Positions 18,409 to 27,960 of a stretch of DNA of 64,000 nucleotides are shown in pieces. Source of the stretch: Ectothiorhodospira shaposhnikovii (GTDB lineage: Bacteria > Pseudomonadota > Gammaproteobacteria > Ectothiorhodospirales > Ectothiorhodospiraceae); contig NZ_NRSM01000006.1 of NCBI RefSeq assembly GCF_016584105.1, positions 84,541 through 148,540 of the forward strand. The letters are read 5' to 3'. The position numbers and the translations under genes were made by a program. The notes under the pieces are model-generated. The model was not told where the DNA came from. It did no database searches and saw only the letters and a program-made list of their open reading frames with translations. Position 1 is the first letter of the stretch. Each line of letters begins with the position of its first letter.

Positions 18409-19476
18409 ATGAGCCAACTGAAAAACGACCGACTCCTGCGGGCCCTGCTGCGCGAGCCCGTGGACACGACCCCCATCTGGATCATGCGCCAGGCCGGCCG
18501 CTACCTGCCGGAATACCGCGCCACCCGGGCCCGTGCCGGCAGCTTCATGGGCCTGTGCGAAAACCCGGAACTGGCCTGCGAAGTCACCATGCAGCCGCTG
18601 GATCGCTTTCCCCTGGATGCCGCCATCCTGTTCTCCGACATCCTCACCATCCCGGACGCCATGGGCCTGGGCCTGTACTTCTCCGAAGGGGAAGGCCCCC
18701 GCTTCGAGCGCCCGGTACAGGACGCCGCCGCCATCCGCGCCCTGGGCGTGCCCGACCCGGAAGGCGAACTGCGCTATGTGATGGACGCCGTGCGCCTGAT
18801 CCGCAAGGAACTGGACGGCCGGGTGCCCCTGATCGGCTTCTCCGGCAGCCCCTGGACCCTGGCCACCTACATGGTGGAAGGCGGCTCCTCCAAGGAATTC
18901 GCCCGCATCAAGGGCATGATGTATGACGACCCGGCCACCCTGCACCACCTGCTGGGCGTACTGGCCGACACCGTCGTGGTCTACCTGAACGCCCAGATCG
19001 CCGCCGGCGCCCAGGCCGTGATGGTCTTCGACACCTGGGGCGGCTCCCTGAGCCCGGAGAACTACCGCCTGTTCTCCCTGCAGTACATGCAGCGCATCGT
19101 CGAAGGCGTGACCCGCGAAGCCGAAGGCCGCAAGGTGCCGGTGGTGCTGTTCACCAAGGGCGGCGGTCAGTGGCTGGAAATCATGGCCGACACCGGCTGC
19201 GATGCCCTGGGTCTGGACTGGACCGTGAACATCAGCGATGCCCGCAAGCGGGTGGGTGACCGCGTGGCCCTGCAGGGCAACCTGGACCCGGCCGTGCTGT
19301 ATGCGTCCCCCGACAAGGTCCGCGAAGAGGCCAGGAAGGTCCTGGCCGGCTTCGGCCACGGCAACGGCCACGTCTTCAACCTGGGCCACGGCATCCATCC
19401 GAAGATCGACCCGGAAAACGTTGCCGCCCTGGTGGAAACGGTGCACGAAGAAGGCAAGCAGTACCACGCCGGCTGA
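18409..19476 (+). CDS. hemE: Uroporphyrinogen decarboxylase HemE
   Basis: HemE decarboxylates uroporphyrinogen III to coproporphyrinogen III in heme synthesis. ATG 18409 gives [19 protein letters not shown], like the E. coli protein. An upstream in-frame GTG at 18394 is less likely. Family motifs include [16 protein letters not shown] (substrate arginines), [17 protein letters not shown] (catalytic Asp), [17 protein letters not shown] and FNLGHGIHP. Length is 355 residues. The product supports heme supply for the cbb3 oxidase, though not by any operon link. Confidence 0.97.
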   Translation: MSQLKNDRLLRALLREPVDTTPIWIMRQAGRYLPEYRATRARAGSFMGLCENPELACEVTMQPLDRFPLDAAILFSDILTIPDAMGLGLYFSEGEGPRFERPVQDAAAIRALGVPDPEGELRYVMDAVRLIRKELDGRVPLIGFSGSPWTLATYMVEGGSSKEFARIKGMMYDDPATLHHLLGVLADTVVVYLNAQIAAGAQAVMVFDTWGGSLSPENYRLFSLQYMQRIVEGVTREAEGRKVPVVLFTKGGGQWLEIMADTGCDALGLDWTVNISDARKRVGDRVALQGNLDPAVLYASPDKVREEARKVLAGFGHGNGHVFNLGHGIHPKIDPENVAALVETVHEEGKQYHAG

Positions 19477-19485
19477 CGAGGCGGG

Positions 19486-19530
19486 AAAAAGCCCCTCTCC
19501 CCTTGCGGGAGAGGGGTTGGAGAGAGGGGC
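19486..19530 (-). terminator. Rho-independent terminator, minus-strand orientation, between convergent genes
   Basis: A 10-bp perfect stem, CCCCTCTCCC (19492-19501) with GGGAGAGGGG (19507-19516), lies within a larger imperfect dyad. Read on the minus strand it is followed by TTTTT (19486-19490), so it should end the transcript of the 198-residue gene and mrcA. Confidence 0.65.
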
Positions 19531-20127
19531 TCAGCCCCCCTCCAGCATCTGCTCCACCAGCTTCACCCCCGCCCGCTTCATCGGCCGCCCGTCCACCGGG
19601 CTCGGCGGCGGTTGACGGATCCCGTCCACCGGGAACACCACCACATCCACGTCCACCCCTTCCGCGCCGAACTCGATGCAGGGATAAAACACATGCCCCT
19701 GCCCGCTGCGCAACCGGCGCTCGTCCGCCCGCCAGGTCACACCCCGGTCCTGCAGAAAGAAGATGACCTCCTCCGGACTGTCCGCAAACACATGCAGGGT
19801 CAACTCATCCCGGCCATTGACGATCCCGGCCAGCACCGGCCCCACCAGGCGGGGATTGAAGGGCTCCAGCATGCGCATCGCCTTCACCGCCACCTGCCGC
19901 AGGTGCCGAAGCTGAAGCCGTGACTCGTCATCCTCGAACAGACGCTGACGCTCCATCACCGCCTCCTCGATCTCCGCGTTCCTGGGCAGATTCCGGGTCT
20001 GTCCCGCCCCCAGCCGATCCGCCGCCTTGCGCTTGGCCAGACGGAAGTCCACCACCCCTTCATCCAAAATGATGCGCGCCGCCTCCTCGGCAATCATCTG
20101 GCGCACCCGAAGATCATTGCTGGACAT
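19531..20127 (-). CDS. Conserved hypothetical protein, possibly nucleotidyltransferase-like
   Basis: A 198-residue soluble protein starting MSSNDLRVRQMIAEEAARII. The N-terminal 100 residues are helical (VVDFRLAKRKAADRLG, RNLPRNAEIEEAVMERQRLF). The C-terminal half has an alternating pattern, GPVLAGIVNGRDELTLHVFA ... VDVDVVVFPVDGIRQPP. This resembles a minimal nucleotidyltransferase fold in which acidic residues (for example DVDVVVFP) could hold metal, but I see no clean GS...DxD motif, so this is a guess. It lies 20 bp after mrcA on the same strand and is probably co-transcribed with it. Confidence 0.75.
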   Translation of the reverse strand: MSSNDLRVRQMIAEEAARIILDEGVVDFRLAKRKAADRLGAGQTRNLPRNAEIEEAVMERQRLFEDDESRLQLRHLRQVAVKAMRMLEPFNPRLVGPVLAGIVNGRDELTLHVFADSPEEVIFFLQDRGVTWRADERRLRSGQGHVFYPCIEFGAEGVDVDVVVFPVDGIRQPPPSPVDGRPMKRAGVKLVEQMLEGG

Positions 20128-20147
20128 GACAGGCCCTCCCGATGGGA

Positions 20148-22583
20148 TCAGAAGATGCTTTCCGGCGTATGTTCATCCACCCCCGCCCCCGGGGCATCCC
20201 GGGGAACCTCGGGCGGCAACTGCTCGGGCGTGAACACCTCAAAGATGGCCCGACGGGTGGAACCGGTCACCCGCCCGCCGGTATCCGCATCGATCCGCAG
20301 ACTGACCATCCCGGAAGGCTGGCGCCAGCGACGCTCGGGTTGCCCCTTGAGGGCATCACCCATGAAATCCACCCAGATGGGCAGGGCCGTGCTGCCGCCG
20401 GTTTCCCGCCGCCCCAAAGAAGTGTACTGGTCAAATCCCACCCATACGCTGCTGACAATGTCGCCAGCGAATCCGGCAAACCAGCCATCACGCAACTCGT
20501 TGGTGGTCCCCGTCTTGCCGGCCACGTCCTCCCTGCCCAGCGCCCGGGCGCGGCCACCGGTACCACTCTGCACCACATCGCGCATCATGCTGTACATCTG
20601 ATAGGCATTGGATGCGGGAATGGTGCGCCGGGCCGCCAGAAAATCGGGACCTTCCCCGGACGGCCATTCCAGGCCACCCGCCCCAGGCTGCGCCACCCGG
20701 TCATCCGGCAACTCGGGCGCAACACAGGGCGACTCGCAGACCCGCCGGGGTACCGTGCGGAACACCACCTCGCCCGAGGCATGCTCCACCCGGGTGATGA
20801 ACCAGGGTTCCACCAGATAACCGCCGTTGGCAAACACCCCGTAGGCACGGGTCAGCTCCAGCGGCGTGACCGAACCACTGCCCAGGGCCATGGACAGCGA
20901 CCTCGGATGGCGGTCGGGCGCCAGCCCGAACCGCTCCAGATAGCCATGCACCCGATTCACACCCACCTCATCCAGCAGACGGATGGAAACCAGATTGCGG
21001 GAATGGGCCAGCCCCTCCCGCAAACGGGTGGGCCCGTAGAACCGGCCACTGTAATTCCGGGGCCGCCACTCCCCCTGCAGGGACACATCCTCGATGACGA
21101 TGGGCGCATCATTGATCACGCTGGCCGGTGAATAACCATGATCCATGGCCGCCGAATAGATGAAAGGCTTGAAGGCCGAACCGGGCTGACGCTCCGCCCG
21201 CACGGCCCGGTTGAAATTGCTGGCGTAGAAATCATAGCCACCCACCAGGGCTAGCACCGCCCCGTCGCGGGCATCCAGCGCCACCAGGGCCCCTTCCACC
21301 GCGGGCACCTGACCGAGCACCCAGCGGTCTTCGGCGCCACGCCGCAGGCGCACCACATGCCCCGGCTTCAGCACCTCGGACACCGTGCGCGGCACAGGCC
21401 CCCGGGTGGACTCGTCCACATAGGGTCTCGCCCATTCCACGGCGGCACGATCAAGCGTCACCCGCTGCCCCCGTCCCATGTAAACCGTCGCCTGGCCGGC
21501 GTCCGCCTGCAGCACCACACCCGGCCACAACTGGCCCGCCACGCGGGGATAGCCCGACAGCACCCGGTCCAGGGCCTGGTCGGAATCATGCCGGCGCAGA
21601 TCGATTTCCGCCTCCGGGCCGCGATAGCCATGGCGCAGGTCATATTCCATCAACCCCGCCCGCAGGGCCCGGGTCGCCGCTTCCTGCATGGTCGGCCGCA
21701 CCGTGGTATACACCCGGTAGCCCTCGGTATAGGCCGACTCCCCGAACCGGGCCAGCATCTCCATCCGCGCCATTTCGGCCACATGGGCCGCATCCACCTG
21801 CACCACGGGATGATGCAGCCGGGCCGTCTCCGGCGCCTGCCGCGCCGCCTCGAACGCCGGGGTATCAATGAACCCCAGCTCATGCATCCGCCCCAGCACA
21901 TAATTCCGCCGCGCCACCGCGCGGGCGGGATTGGTCACGGGATTGGCGCGGGAAGGCGCCTGCGGCAAACCGGCGATGGTGGCGATCTGGGGCAGGGTCA
22001 GCTCATGCACGTCCACCCCGTAATACACCTGGGAAGCCGCCCGCACCCCGTAGGCCCGATGTCCCAGGAAGATCTTGTTCAGGTACAGCTCCAGGATCTC
22101 ATCCTTGCTCAATTCCCGCTCGATGTGAATGGCCAGGAATATCTCGGTCAGCTTGCGGGTGTAGGTTTTCTCCCGATCCAGGAAAAAGTTCCTGGCCACC
22201 TGCATCGTGATGGTGCTCCCCCCCTGCGACTTCTCCCCGGTGGCCAGCAGATTCAGCGCGGCGCGAATGAGACCCACATGATCCACCCCGGGATGGGTTT
22301 CGAAACGGTCATCCTCGGCCGCCAGAAAGGCGAGACGCATCAGTTCGGGCACCTCCCCGATGGCGATCGGCTCCCGTCGCTGCTCGCCATATTCCGCCAT
22401 CAGCCGGCCGTCCTGGCTATAGACCCTCAAGGGAACCTGGAACCGCACCTCCCGCAGGGTTTCCACCGCCGGCATCTCCGGCGACAGATAGACATAGGCG
22501 GCCGCAACGGTGATCACCCCCAGGGTGAAAACACCAAAAAGGGCCGACAGGGCAAACACAAGGATTTTGATCAGGAAACGCAT
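20148..22583 (-). CDS. mrcA: Class A penicillin-binding protein 1A
   Basis: A bifunctional peptidoglycan glycosyltransferase/transpeptidase anchored in the inner membrane. The start at 22583 (MRFLIKILVFALSALFG) gives 811 residues, near the usual 820-850. GT51 motifs are present: AAEDDRFETHPGVD with the catalytic Glu, GGSTITMQVARN, and LNKIFLGHRAYGV. The transpeptidase domain carries SAFK (SxxK nucleophile), SRN (SxN), and KTGTTN (KTG). The gene is divergent from pilM, a gene order conserved in pseudomonads. Confidence 0.96.
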   Translation of the reverse strand: MRFLIKILVFALSALFGVFTLGVITVAAAYVYLSPEMPAVETLREVRFQVPLRVYSQDGRLMAEYGEQRREPIAIGEVPELMRLAFLAAEDDRFETHPGVDHVGLIRAALNLLATGEKSQGGSTITMQVARNFFLDREKTYTRKLTEIFLAIHIERELSKDEILELYLNKIFLGHRAYGVRAASQVYYGVDVHELTLPQIATIAGLPQAPSRANPVTNPARAVARRNYVLGRMHELGFIDTPAFEAARQAPETARLHHPVVQVDAAHVAEMARMEMLARFGESAYTEGYRVYTTVRPTMQEAATRALRAGLMEYDLRHGYRGPEAEIDLRRHDSDQALDRVLSGYPRVAGQLWPGVVLQADAGQATVYMGRGQRVTLDRAAVEWARPYVDESTRGPVPRTVSEVLKPGHVVRLRRGAEDRWVLGQVPAVEGALVALDARDGAVLALVGGYDFYASNFNRAVRAERQPGSAFKPFIYSAAMDHGYSPASVINDAPIVIEDVSLQGEWRPRNYSGRFYGPTRLREGLAHSRNLVSIRLLDEVGVNRVHGYLERFGLAPDRHPRSLSMALGSGSVTPLELTRAYGVFANGGYLVEPWFITRVEHASGEVVFRTVPRRVCESPCVAPELPDDRVAQPGAGGLEWPSGEGPDFLAARRTIPASNAYQMYSMMRDVVQSGTGGRARALGREDVAGKTGTTNELRDGWFAGFAGDIVSSVWVGFDQYTSLGRRETGGSTALPIWVDFMGDALKGQPERRWRQPSGMVSLRIDADTGGRVTGSTRRAIFEVFTPEQLPPEVPRDAPGAGVDEHTPESIF

Positions 22584-22735
22584 GAAATATGCCTGCAGGG
22601 TGGACGACATGACCCGCAATTCGGGAGAAGGCAACCGCTCTTCGGAAATACCACCGCCTCAGGCAGAGAAGGGCTGGACTTGGCGGTAGTAATTCCGAAA
22701 ACTTGGGTCTAGTATCTGGGGGTGTTCTGAATAAG

Positions 22736-22808
22736 TCATTCCCGCGACAGCGGGAATCCCGTCACAGGCTGAAACCCTTGCCACCGTTTTATGCGGGAGT
22801 GACGGGAG
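22736..22808. repeat. REP-like paired inverted repeat between mrcA and pilM
   Basis: ATTCCCGCGACAGCGGGAAT forms one hairpin. About 50 bp on, TGCGGGAGTGACGGG resembles the second half of a mirror-image pair. The same CATTCCCGCG...CGGGAATCC type recurs at 40604-40681 and 42327-42402. The rest of the 306-bp mrcA/pilM gap holds a TATAAG at 22843 as a possible -10, without a well-spaced -35. Confidence 0.65.
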
Positions 22809-22889
22809 GGGGGGCTTGTTCAGTGTTTCCCCAGGAAAAAACTATAAGCTACTCCACTCAAGCGCTGCAATGAATCGCAAGGGGTCATC

Positions 22890-23951
22890 GTGATAGGACT
22901 CGCCCGCAAACGCCCCACGCTGATCGGGATCGATATCAGCTCCACATCGGTAAAGATGGTGGAACTCTCGCGTACCGGCACCGGCTACCGGGTGGAAGGA
23001 TACAGCGTCGAACCCCTGCCCGGCAGTGCCGTTCAGGAAAAAACCATCCAGGATGTGGATGCCGTGGGCCAGGCGATCAAGTCGGCCCACAAACGTCTGG
23101 GTACCAGCAACAAGCTCTGCGCCCTGGCCGTTCCTTCCTCGGCGGTGATCACCAAAGTCATCACCATGCCCGCCGGACTCAAGCCGGATGAAATGGAAGG
23201 GCAGGTCCAGCTTGAAGCCGACCAGTACATCCCCTTTGCCCTGGAAGAAGTCAACCTGGACTTCGAGATCATCGGCCCCGCCCCCAAGAATCCCGACCTG
23301 GTGGAAGTCCTGCTTTCCGCCTCCCGCAGCGAGAACGTGGAGATGCGCGTGGCGGCGGCGGAAATGGCGGGCCTCAACACCAAGGTGATGGATGTTGAAG
23401 CCTACGCCATCGAACATGCCTACCCCCTGCTCGCCGACCAGGCCACGGAACTGGACCGCGACGCCCTGGTGGCCGTGATCGACGTCGGCGCCACCATGAC
23501 GGCCATCAACATCCTTCACAAGCAGAACCTCATCTACACCCGCGAGCAGACCTTCGGCGGCAAGCAGCTCACCGAGGACATCATGCGCCGCTTCGGCCTG
23601 TCCTACGATGAAGCGGGACGCAACAAGAAGGAAGGCGGCCTGCCCGACAGCTATGTGCCCGAAGTGCTTGAGCCCTTCAAGGACGTCATGGCCCAGCAGG
23701 TTGCCCGCCTGCTGCAGTTCTTCTATGCCGCCAGCACCCACACCCAGGTGGACCAGATCATCCTGGCCGGCGGCTGCGCCGCCATTCCCGGCGTGGACGA
23801 ACAGATCGAATCCCGGGTGGGCACCCTCACCCGGGTAGGCAACGCCTTCAGCAAGATGAGCCTTCACCCCCGCGTCAACCCGAGGCGCCTGGGCAGTGAT
23901 GCTCCGGCGCTCATGATCGCCTGTGGCCTGGCAATGAGGAGTTTCGACTGA
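22890..23951 (+). CDS. pilM: Type IV pilus assembly protein PilM
   Basis: PilM is a cytoplasmic actin-like ATPase that binds the N-terminus of PilN and links the motor to the inner-membrane alignment complex. The 353-residue product starts with GTG 22890. The first nucleotide-binding motif is IGIDISSTSVKMVELSR. It also has the phosphate-2 motif LVAVIDVGATMTAINIL, and AGGCAAIPGVDEQI in the adenosine region. It is first in pilMNOPQ, overlapping pilN by 1 nt (TGATG). Confidence 0.96.
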   Translation: MIGLARKRPTLIGIDISSTSVKMVELSRTGTGYRVEGYSVEPLPGSAVQEKTIQDVDAVGQAIKSAHKRLGTSNKLCALAVPSSAVITKVITMPAGLKPDEMEGQVQLEADQYIPFALEEVNLDFEIIGPAPKNPDLVEVLLSASRSENVEMRVAAAEMAGLNTKVMDVEAYAIEHAYPLLADQATELDRDALVAVIDVGATMTAINILHKQNLIYTREQTFGGKQLTEDIMRRFGLSYDEAGRNKKEGGLPDSYVPEVLEPFKDVMAQQVARLLQFFYAASTHTQVDQIILAGGCAAIPGVDEQIESRVGTLTRVGNAFSKMSLHPRVNPRRLGSDAPALMIACGLAMRSFD

Positions 23952-24523
23952 TGTCCCGCATCAACCTGCTCCCCTGGCGGGAACAACGGCGCAAGGAACA
24001 GCGAAAGGAATTCACCGTCATCGCCGTGCTGGTGGCGGTGGGATGCTTGGTGGGGATATTCCTGGCGCACATTCAGGTCAACGGCCTCATCCAGCAGCAG
24101 CAGCAGCGCAACAACTTCCTGCAGAACGAGATCCGCATCCTGGACCGGCAGATCGCGGAAATCCAGGAACTGGAAGCCACCCGCCGCGCCCTGGTGGACC
24201 GCATGACCATCATCCAGGAACTCCAGACCAGCCGGCCGGTGGTGGTTCGCCTGTTCGACGAACTGGTCACCACCCTGCCCGGCGGCACCTATCTCACCAG
24301 CGTCACGCAGCGGGGCGCCAACCTTGAAATCGCCGGCATGGCCGAATCCAACGCGCGGGTGTCCGCCTACATGCGCAACCTGGAAGACTCGCCCTGGTTC
24401 TCCGAACCGGTGCTGCTGGTCATCGAGACAAGGGAAGACCGGGGGGTACGCCTGAGCGATTTCCGTCTCACCGTGCGCCAGACCAGCCCCGGCGCCGAGA
24501 ACACGGAGGAGGCCTCCCGATGA
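23951..24523 (+). CDS. pilN: Type IV pilus assembly protein PilN
   Basis: A 190-residue inner-membrane protein. The cytoplasmic N-terminus MSRINLLPWREQRRKEQ is the PilM-binding motif. One membrane helix (about residues 22-42) is followed by a coiled coil (LIQQQQQRNNFLQNEIRIL) and a periplasmic ferredoxin-like domain that pairs with PilO. It overlaps pilO by 4 nt. Confidence 0.95.
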   Translation: MSRINLLPWREQRRKEQRKEFTVIAVLVAVGCLVGIFLAHIQVNGLIQQQQQRNNFLQNEIRILDRQIAEIQELEATRRALVDRMTIIQELQTSRPVVVRLFDELVTTLPGGTYLTSVTQRGANLEIAGMAESNARVSAYMRNLEDSPWFSEPVLLVIETREDRGVRLSDFRLTVRQTSPGAENTEEASR

Positions 24524-25122
24524 AAAAGGGCAGCTTCGATCTCAACGATCTCAACAACATCGACCTCAAGACCATCGGATCGGCCCCCCTGCCGGCGCGC
24601 ATCCTGGTACTGGCGGTCATGGCCGCCGCCCTGCTCGGTGCGGGCTACTGGTTTGACACCAAGGGGCAGATCGAACTGCTCAGGCAGGCGGAGGCCAGGG
24701 AAACCCAGCTGCGCCAGCAGTTCGAGACCCGGCAGCGCCGGGCCGCCAACCTGGATGCCTACAAGGAACAGCTTGAAGAAATGCGCCGCAGCTTCGGCAC
24801 CATGCTGCGCCAGCTGCCCAGCCAGACGGAAATCCCCAACCTGCTGGTTGACGTCTCCCAGACCGGACTCGCCTCCGGCCTGGAAATCGACCTGTTCCGG
24901 CCGGAAAACGAGATCCGCCGGGGATTCTACGCCGAAAAGCCCATCCGCCTGCGCATGAAGGGCAACTATGAACAGGTGGCCACCTTCACCAGCGGTGTCG
25001 CCGCCCTGCCCCGGATCGTCACCCTGCACGACATCAACCTGCGGCCCGAACAGGGCTCCAGCAGGCTGACCATTGAGGCCACCGCCAAGACATATCGCTA
25101 CCTGGAAGGTTCCGATGGCTGA
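24520..25122 (+). CDS. pilO: Type IV pilus assembly protein PilO
   Basis: A 200-residue partner of PilN with the same architecture: a short cytoplasmic N-terminus, a membrane helix (about residues 28-45), a periplasmic coiled coil (QAEARETQLRQQFETRQ...), and a globular domain containing SQTEIPNLLVDVSQTGLASG and the TIEATAKTYRYL end. Its last 8 nt overlap the chosen pilP start. Confidence 0.95.
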   Translation: MKKGSFDLNDLNNIDLKTIGSAPLPARILVLAVMAAALLGAGYWFDTKGQIELLRQAEARETQLRQQFETRQRRAANLDAYKEQLEEMRRSFGTMLRQLPSQTEIPNLLVDVSQTGLASGLEIDLFRPENEIRRGFYAEKPIRLRMKGNYEQVATFTSGVAALPRIVTLHDINLRPEQGSSRLTIEATAKTYRYLEGSDG

Positions 25123-25666
25123 TCCCAAGCACCCCCAAGGTCCCATTGCCACACTGTTTGCCGGACTCATGGCCATCACCGCCCTGGGACTCACCGGCTG
25201 CGGCAGCGACCTCTCCGATCTCCAGCGATACGTGGAGCAGACCAAGCAGCGCCCCGGAGGACGCATCGAACCCATCCCGGAGATCGTGCCCCACGAAGTC
25301 TTTGTCTACCCAGGCCACGAGCGCGACCCCTTCGACAGCGCCGCAATCGTCATCCGGATGGCGGAAACCGCGGCCCGCTCACCCAGCGGCGTAACCATTG
25401 ATCCGGACCGCACCCCGGAATACCTGGAGCGATTCCCCTTGGACACCCTGCGCATGGTGGGCACCTTGGAACAGTCCGGCATGGAGTGGGCACTGGTCCG
25501 CACTCCCGAACGCACCATCCAGCGGGTGACCGAGGGCAATTATCTGGGGCAGAACCATGGTCGCATCGACCGGATCAGTTCCGGCGGCATCGAGATCACA
25601 GAAATCGTGCCGGACGGATTCGGCGGCTATATGGAGCGCAGCGGCTCCATTGCGCTCACAGAATAG
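25115..25666 (+). CDS. pilP: Type IV pilus lipoprotein PilP
   Basis: PilP is an inner-membrane lipoprotein that bridges PilN/PilO to the secretin PilQ. ATG 25115 gives 183 residues beginning MADPKHPQGPIATLFAGLM, with lipobox LTGC near residue 27. The PilP beta-sandwich region spans DPFDSA through LVRTPERTIQRVTEGNYLGQNHGRI. An in-frame start at 25073 would add 14 residues that spoil the signal peptide. Confidence 0.94.
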   Translation: MADPKHPQGPIATLFAGLMAITALGLTGCGSDLSDLQRYVEQTKQRPGGRIEPIPEIVPHEVFVYPGHERDPFDSAAIVIRMAETAARSPSGVTIDPDRTPEYLERFPLDTLRMVGTLEQSGMEWALVRTPERTIQRVTEGNYLGQNHGRIDRISSGGIEITEIVPDGFGGYMERSGSIALTE

Positions 25667-25684
25667 GCAACGAGGAACAAACGC

Positions 25685-27847
25685 ATGACATCGGCAACCC
25701 TGCGACCCAACCTGCCCGGGACGGCACACGGCCTGCGCGCCCCCCGGCAAACCCTTCCCTTCCTGATCCTGTGCCTGCTGGCCCTGTGCTGGCAGAGCGC
25801 CGCCCAGGCCCGCACCCTTGACCAGATCATCTATAACACCCTCTCCGGCGACCAGCTACAGGTCATCATGCGCTTCTCCGAACCGCCGCCGGACCCCATG
25901 AGCTTCACCATCGACAATCCGGCCCGGATCGCCCTGGACTTCCCCGATACCCGCAATGCCCTGCCCCAGCGCAACCAGACCATCAACATGGGCCTCACCC
26001 AGTCCGTGAACACCGTGGAGGCATCGGGCCGCACCCGGGTGGTGTTCAATCTGGTGCGCATGATGGGCTACGACACCCGCCTGGACGGCAATGACCTGGT
26101 GCTCACCCTGTCCCCCGGCATCCAGACCACCACCCCCGCCGCCGTCAGCGGCCTGCCCGGCACAACCCGGCAACCAGCGGCGCCGGCGCCCCGGGCACGA
26201 AGCATCTCCAATGTGGACTTCCGGCGCGGCCCGGAAGGCGAAGGCCGGTTGATCATCTCCCTCACCGACCCCCGCACCCCGGTGGACCTGAGGGAACAGG
26301 ACGGTCGCATCGAACTCTCCTTCCACCGCGCCCATCTGCCGGACCCGCTTGAACGTCGGCTGGATGTCACCGATTTCGCCACCCCGGTGCAGACCATCGA
26401 CGCCATCATGGAATCCGAACGGGTACGCATCAGCATCGGCACCACGGGACTGTACGATGTCCTGTCCTACCAGGCAGAGGACACCTACACCCTGGAGGTC
26501 AAACCCCTCACTCCGGAGGAGCGCCAGGCCCTGGAACGGGAACGCTTCACCTACACCGGCGAACGTCTTTCCCTCAATTTCCAGGACATCGAGGTCCGTT
26601 CCGTCCTGCAGTTGATCGCCGACTTCACCGACCTCAACGTGGTGGTCAGTGACACCGTCACCGGCAACATCACCCTGCGCCTGCGCAACGTGCCCTGGGA
26701 TCAGGCCCTGGACATCATCCTCAAGACCAAGGGTCTGGCCATGCGCCAGAATGGCAATGTCCTCTTCGTTGCCCCCTCGGAAGAAATCGCCGCCCGCGAA
26801 CGCCTGGATCTGGAATCCCAGCGTCAGGCGGCCGAACTGGCCCCGGTACGGGCCGAATTCATCCAGGTGAACTATGCCCGGGCGGCCGACGTGGCCGGCA
26901 TCATCAGTGGCGATGACAACCGCTTTCTGTCGGAGCGGGGCAGCATCACCGTGGATTCCCGCACCAACACCCTGCTGGTACAGGACACCGCCGACAAGCT
27001 GCAGGAAATCCGCCGGCTGGTCACTACCCTGGACATTCCGGTCCAGCAGGTCCTGATCGAAACCCGCATCGTGGTGGCCACCGACGACTTTGCCCGCGAC
27101 CTGGGCGTGCGCTTCGGCGTCACCGGCGTCCGCCAGCATGGCGACACCATCGTCGGCACCGGCGGCGGACTGGCCGCCGCCGACGGCATCATCCGCGACG
27201 CCGTCGACAACCTCAACAGCACCGGCTCGCCCTTCCCGGTGGGCATCCCCAGCCTGGACGACCGTCTCAACGTCAACATGCCCGTCACCTCTCCCGCGGG
27301 CAGCATCGGCTTGTCCATCCTGCGCCCGGACGTGCTGCTGGACCTGGAGCTGACGGCCCTGCAGGTGGAAGGACGGGGTGAAATCGTCTCCACCCCGAGG
27401 GTGATCACCGCCAACGGCCAGACCGCCGTCATCAAGCAGGGGGAACGCATCCCCTACGAGGAAGCCACCTCCTCCGGCGCCACCGCCATTCAGTTCATTG
27501 ACGCCGTGCTGTCCACCGAGGTGACACCCCAGATCACCCCCAACGGCAACATCATCCTCAACATCAGGGTCAACAAGGACAATGCCGGCACCCGCGAGGT
27601 CAGGGGAACCCCGTCCATCGAGACCCGCGAGGTGAACACCCAGGTCTTCGTGCGCAACGGCGAAACGGTGGTCCTGGGCGGCATCTATGAGATCAGCAGT
27701 CTGGAACAGTTGCGCAAGACACCGCTGCTGGGCGACCTGCCGATCATCGGTCAGCTGTTCAGGCAGCGCAACATGAGCGAAACCAAGGCGGAACTGCTGG
27801 TCTTCGTGACGCCGAAGGTGGTGGAGGAATCCGTCTTGAATCGCTGA
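25685..27847 (+). CDS. pilQ: Type IV pilus secretin PilQ
   Basis: PilQ is the outer-membrane pore through which the pilus passes. The 720-residue product has a signal region ending near AAQARTLDQ, two AMIN-type peptidoglycan-binding domains (about 40-140 and 180-285), N0/N1 secretin domains (ERLSLNFQDIEVRSVLQL...), and a C-terminal secretin domain. That domain includes VQQVLIETRIVVATDDFARD, VSTPRVITANGQTAVIKQG and VVLGGIYEI...KTPLLGDLPIIG. In pseudomonads aroK follows pilQ directly. Here a lipoprotein and the minor pilins follow. Confidence 0.97.
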   Translation: MTSATLRPNLPGTAHGLRAPRQTLPFLILCLLALCWQSAAQARTLDQIIYNTLSGDQLQVIMRFSEPPPDPMSFTIDNPARIALDFPDTRNALPQRNQTINMGLTQSVNTVEASGRTRVVFNLVRMMGYDTRLDGNDLVLTLSPGIQTTTPAAVSGLPGTTRQPAAPAPRARSISNVDFRRGPEGEGRLIISLTDPRTPVDLREQDGRIELSFHRAHLPDPLERRLDVTDFATPVQTIDAIMESERVRISIGTTGLYDVLSYQAEDTYTLEVKPLTPEERQALERERFTYTGERLSLNFQDIEVRSVLQLIADFTDLNVVVSDTVTGNITLRLRNVPWDQALDIILKTKGLAMRQNGNVLFVAPSEEIAARERLDLESQRQAAELAPVRAEFIQVNYARAADVAGIISGDDNRFLSERGSITVDSRTNTLLVQDTADKLQEIRRLVTTLDIPVQQVLIETRIVVATDDFARDLGVRFGVTGVRQHGDTIVGTGGGLAAADGIIRDAVDNLNSTGSPFPVGIPSLDDRLNVNMPVTSPAGSIGLSILRPDVLLDLELTALQVEGRGEIVSTPRVITANGQTAVIKQGERIPYEEATSSGATAIQFIDAVLSTEVTPQITPNGNIILNIRVNKDNAGTREVRGTPSIETREVNTQVFVRNGETVVLGGIYEISSLEQLRKTPLLGDLPIIGQLFRQRNMSETKAELLVFVTPKVVEESVLNR

Positions 27848-27960
27848 AAGATCGCGGGCTGGACCGCACCATCAGGCGACGGGCCGCCCGTTCACGGGCA
27901 CCCGTCAGTCTCAATATTGTCGTTTCAAGGGGGGAAGTCCTCCTTGGGCAAGGGTAGAAC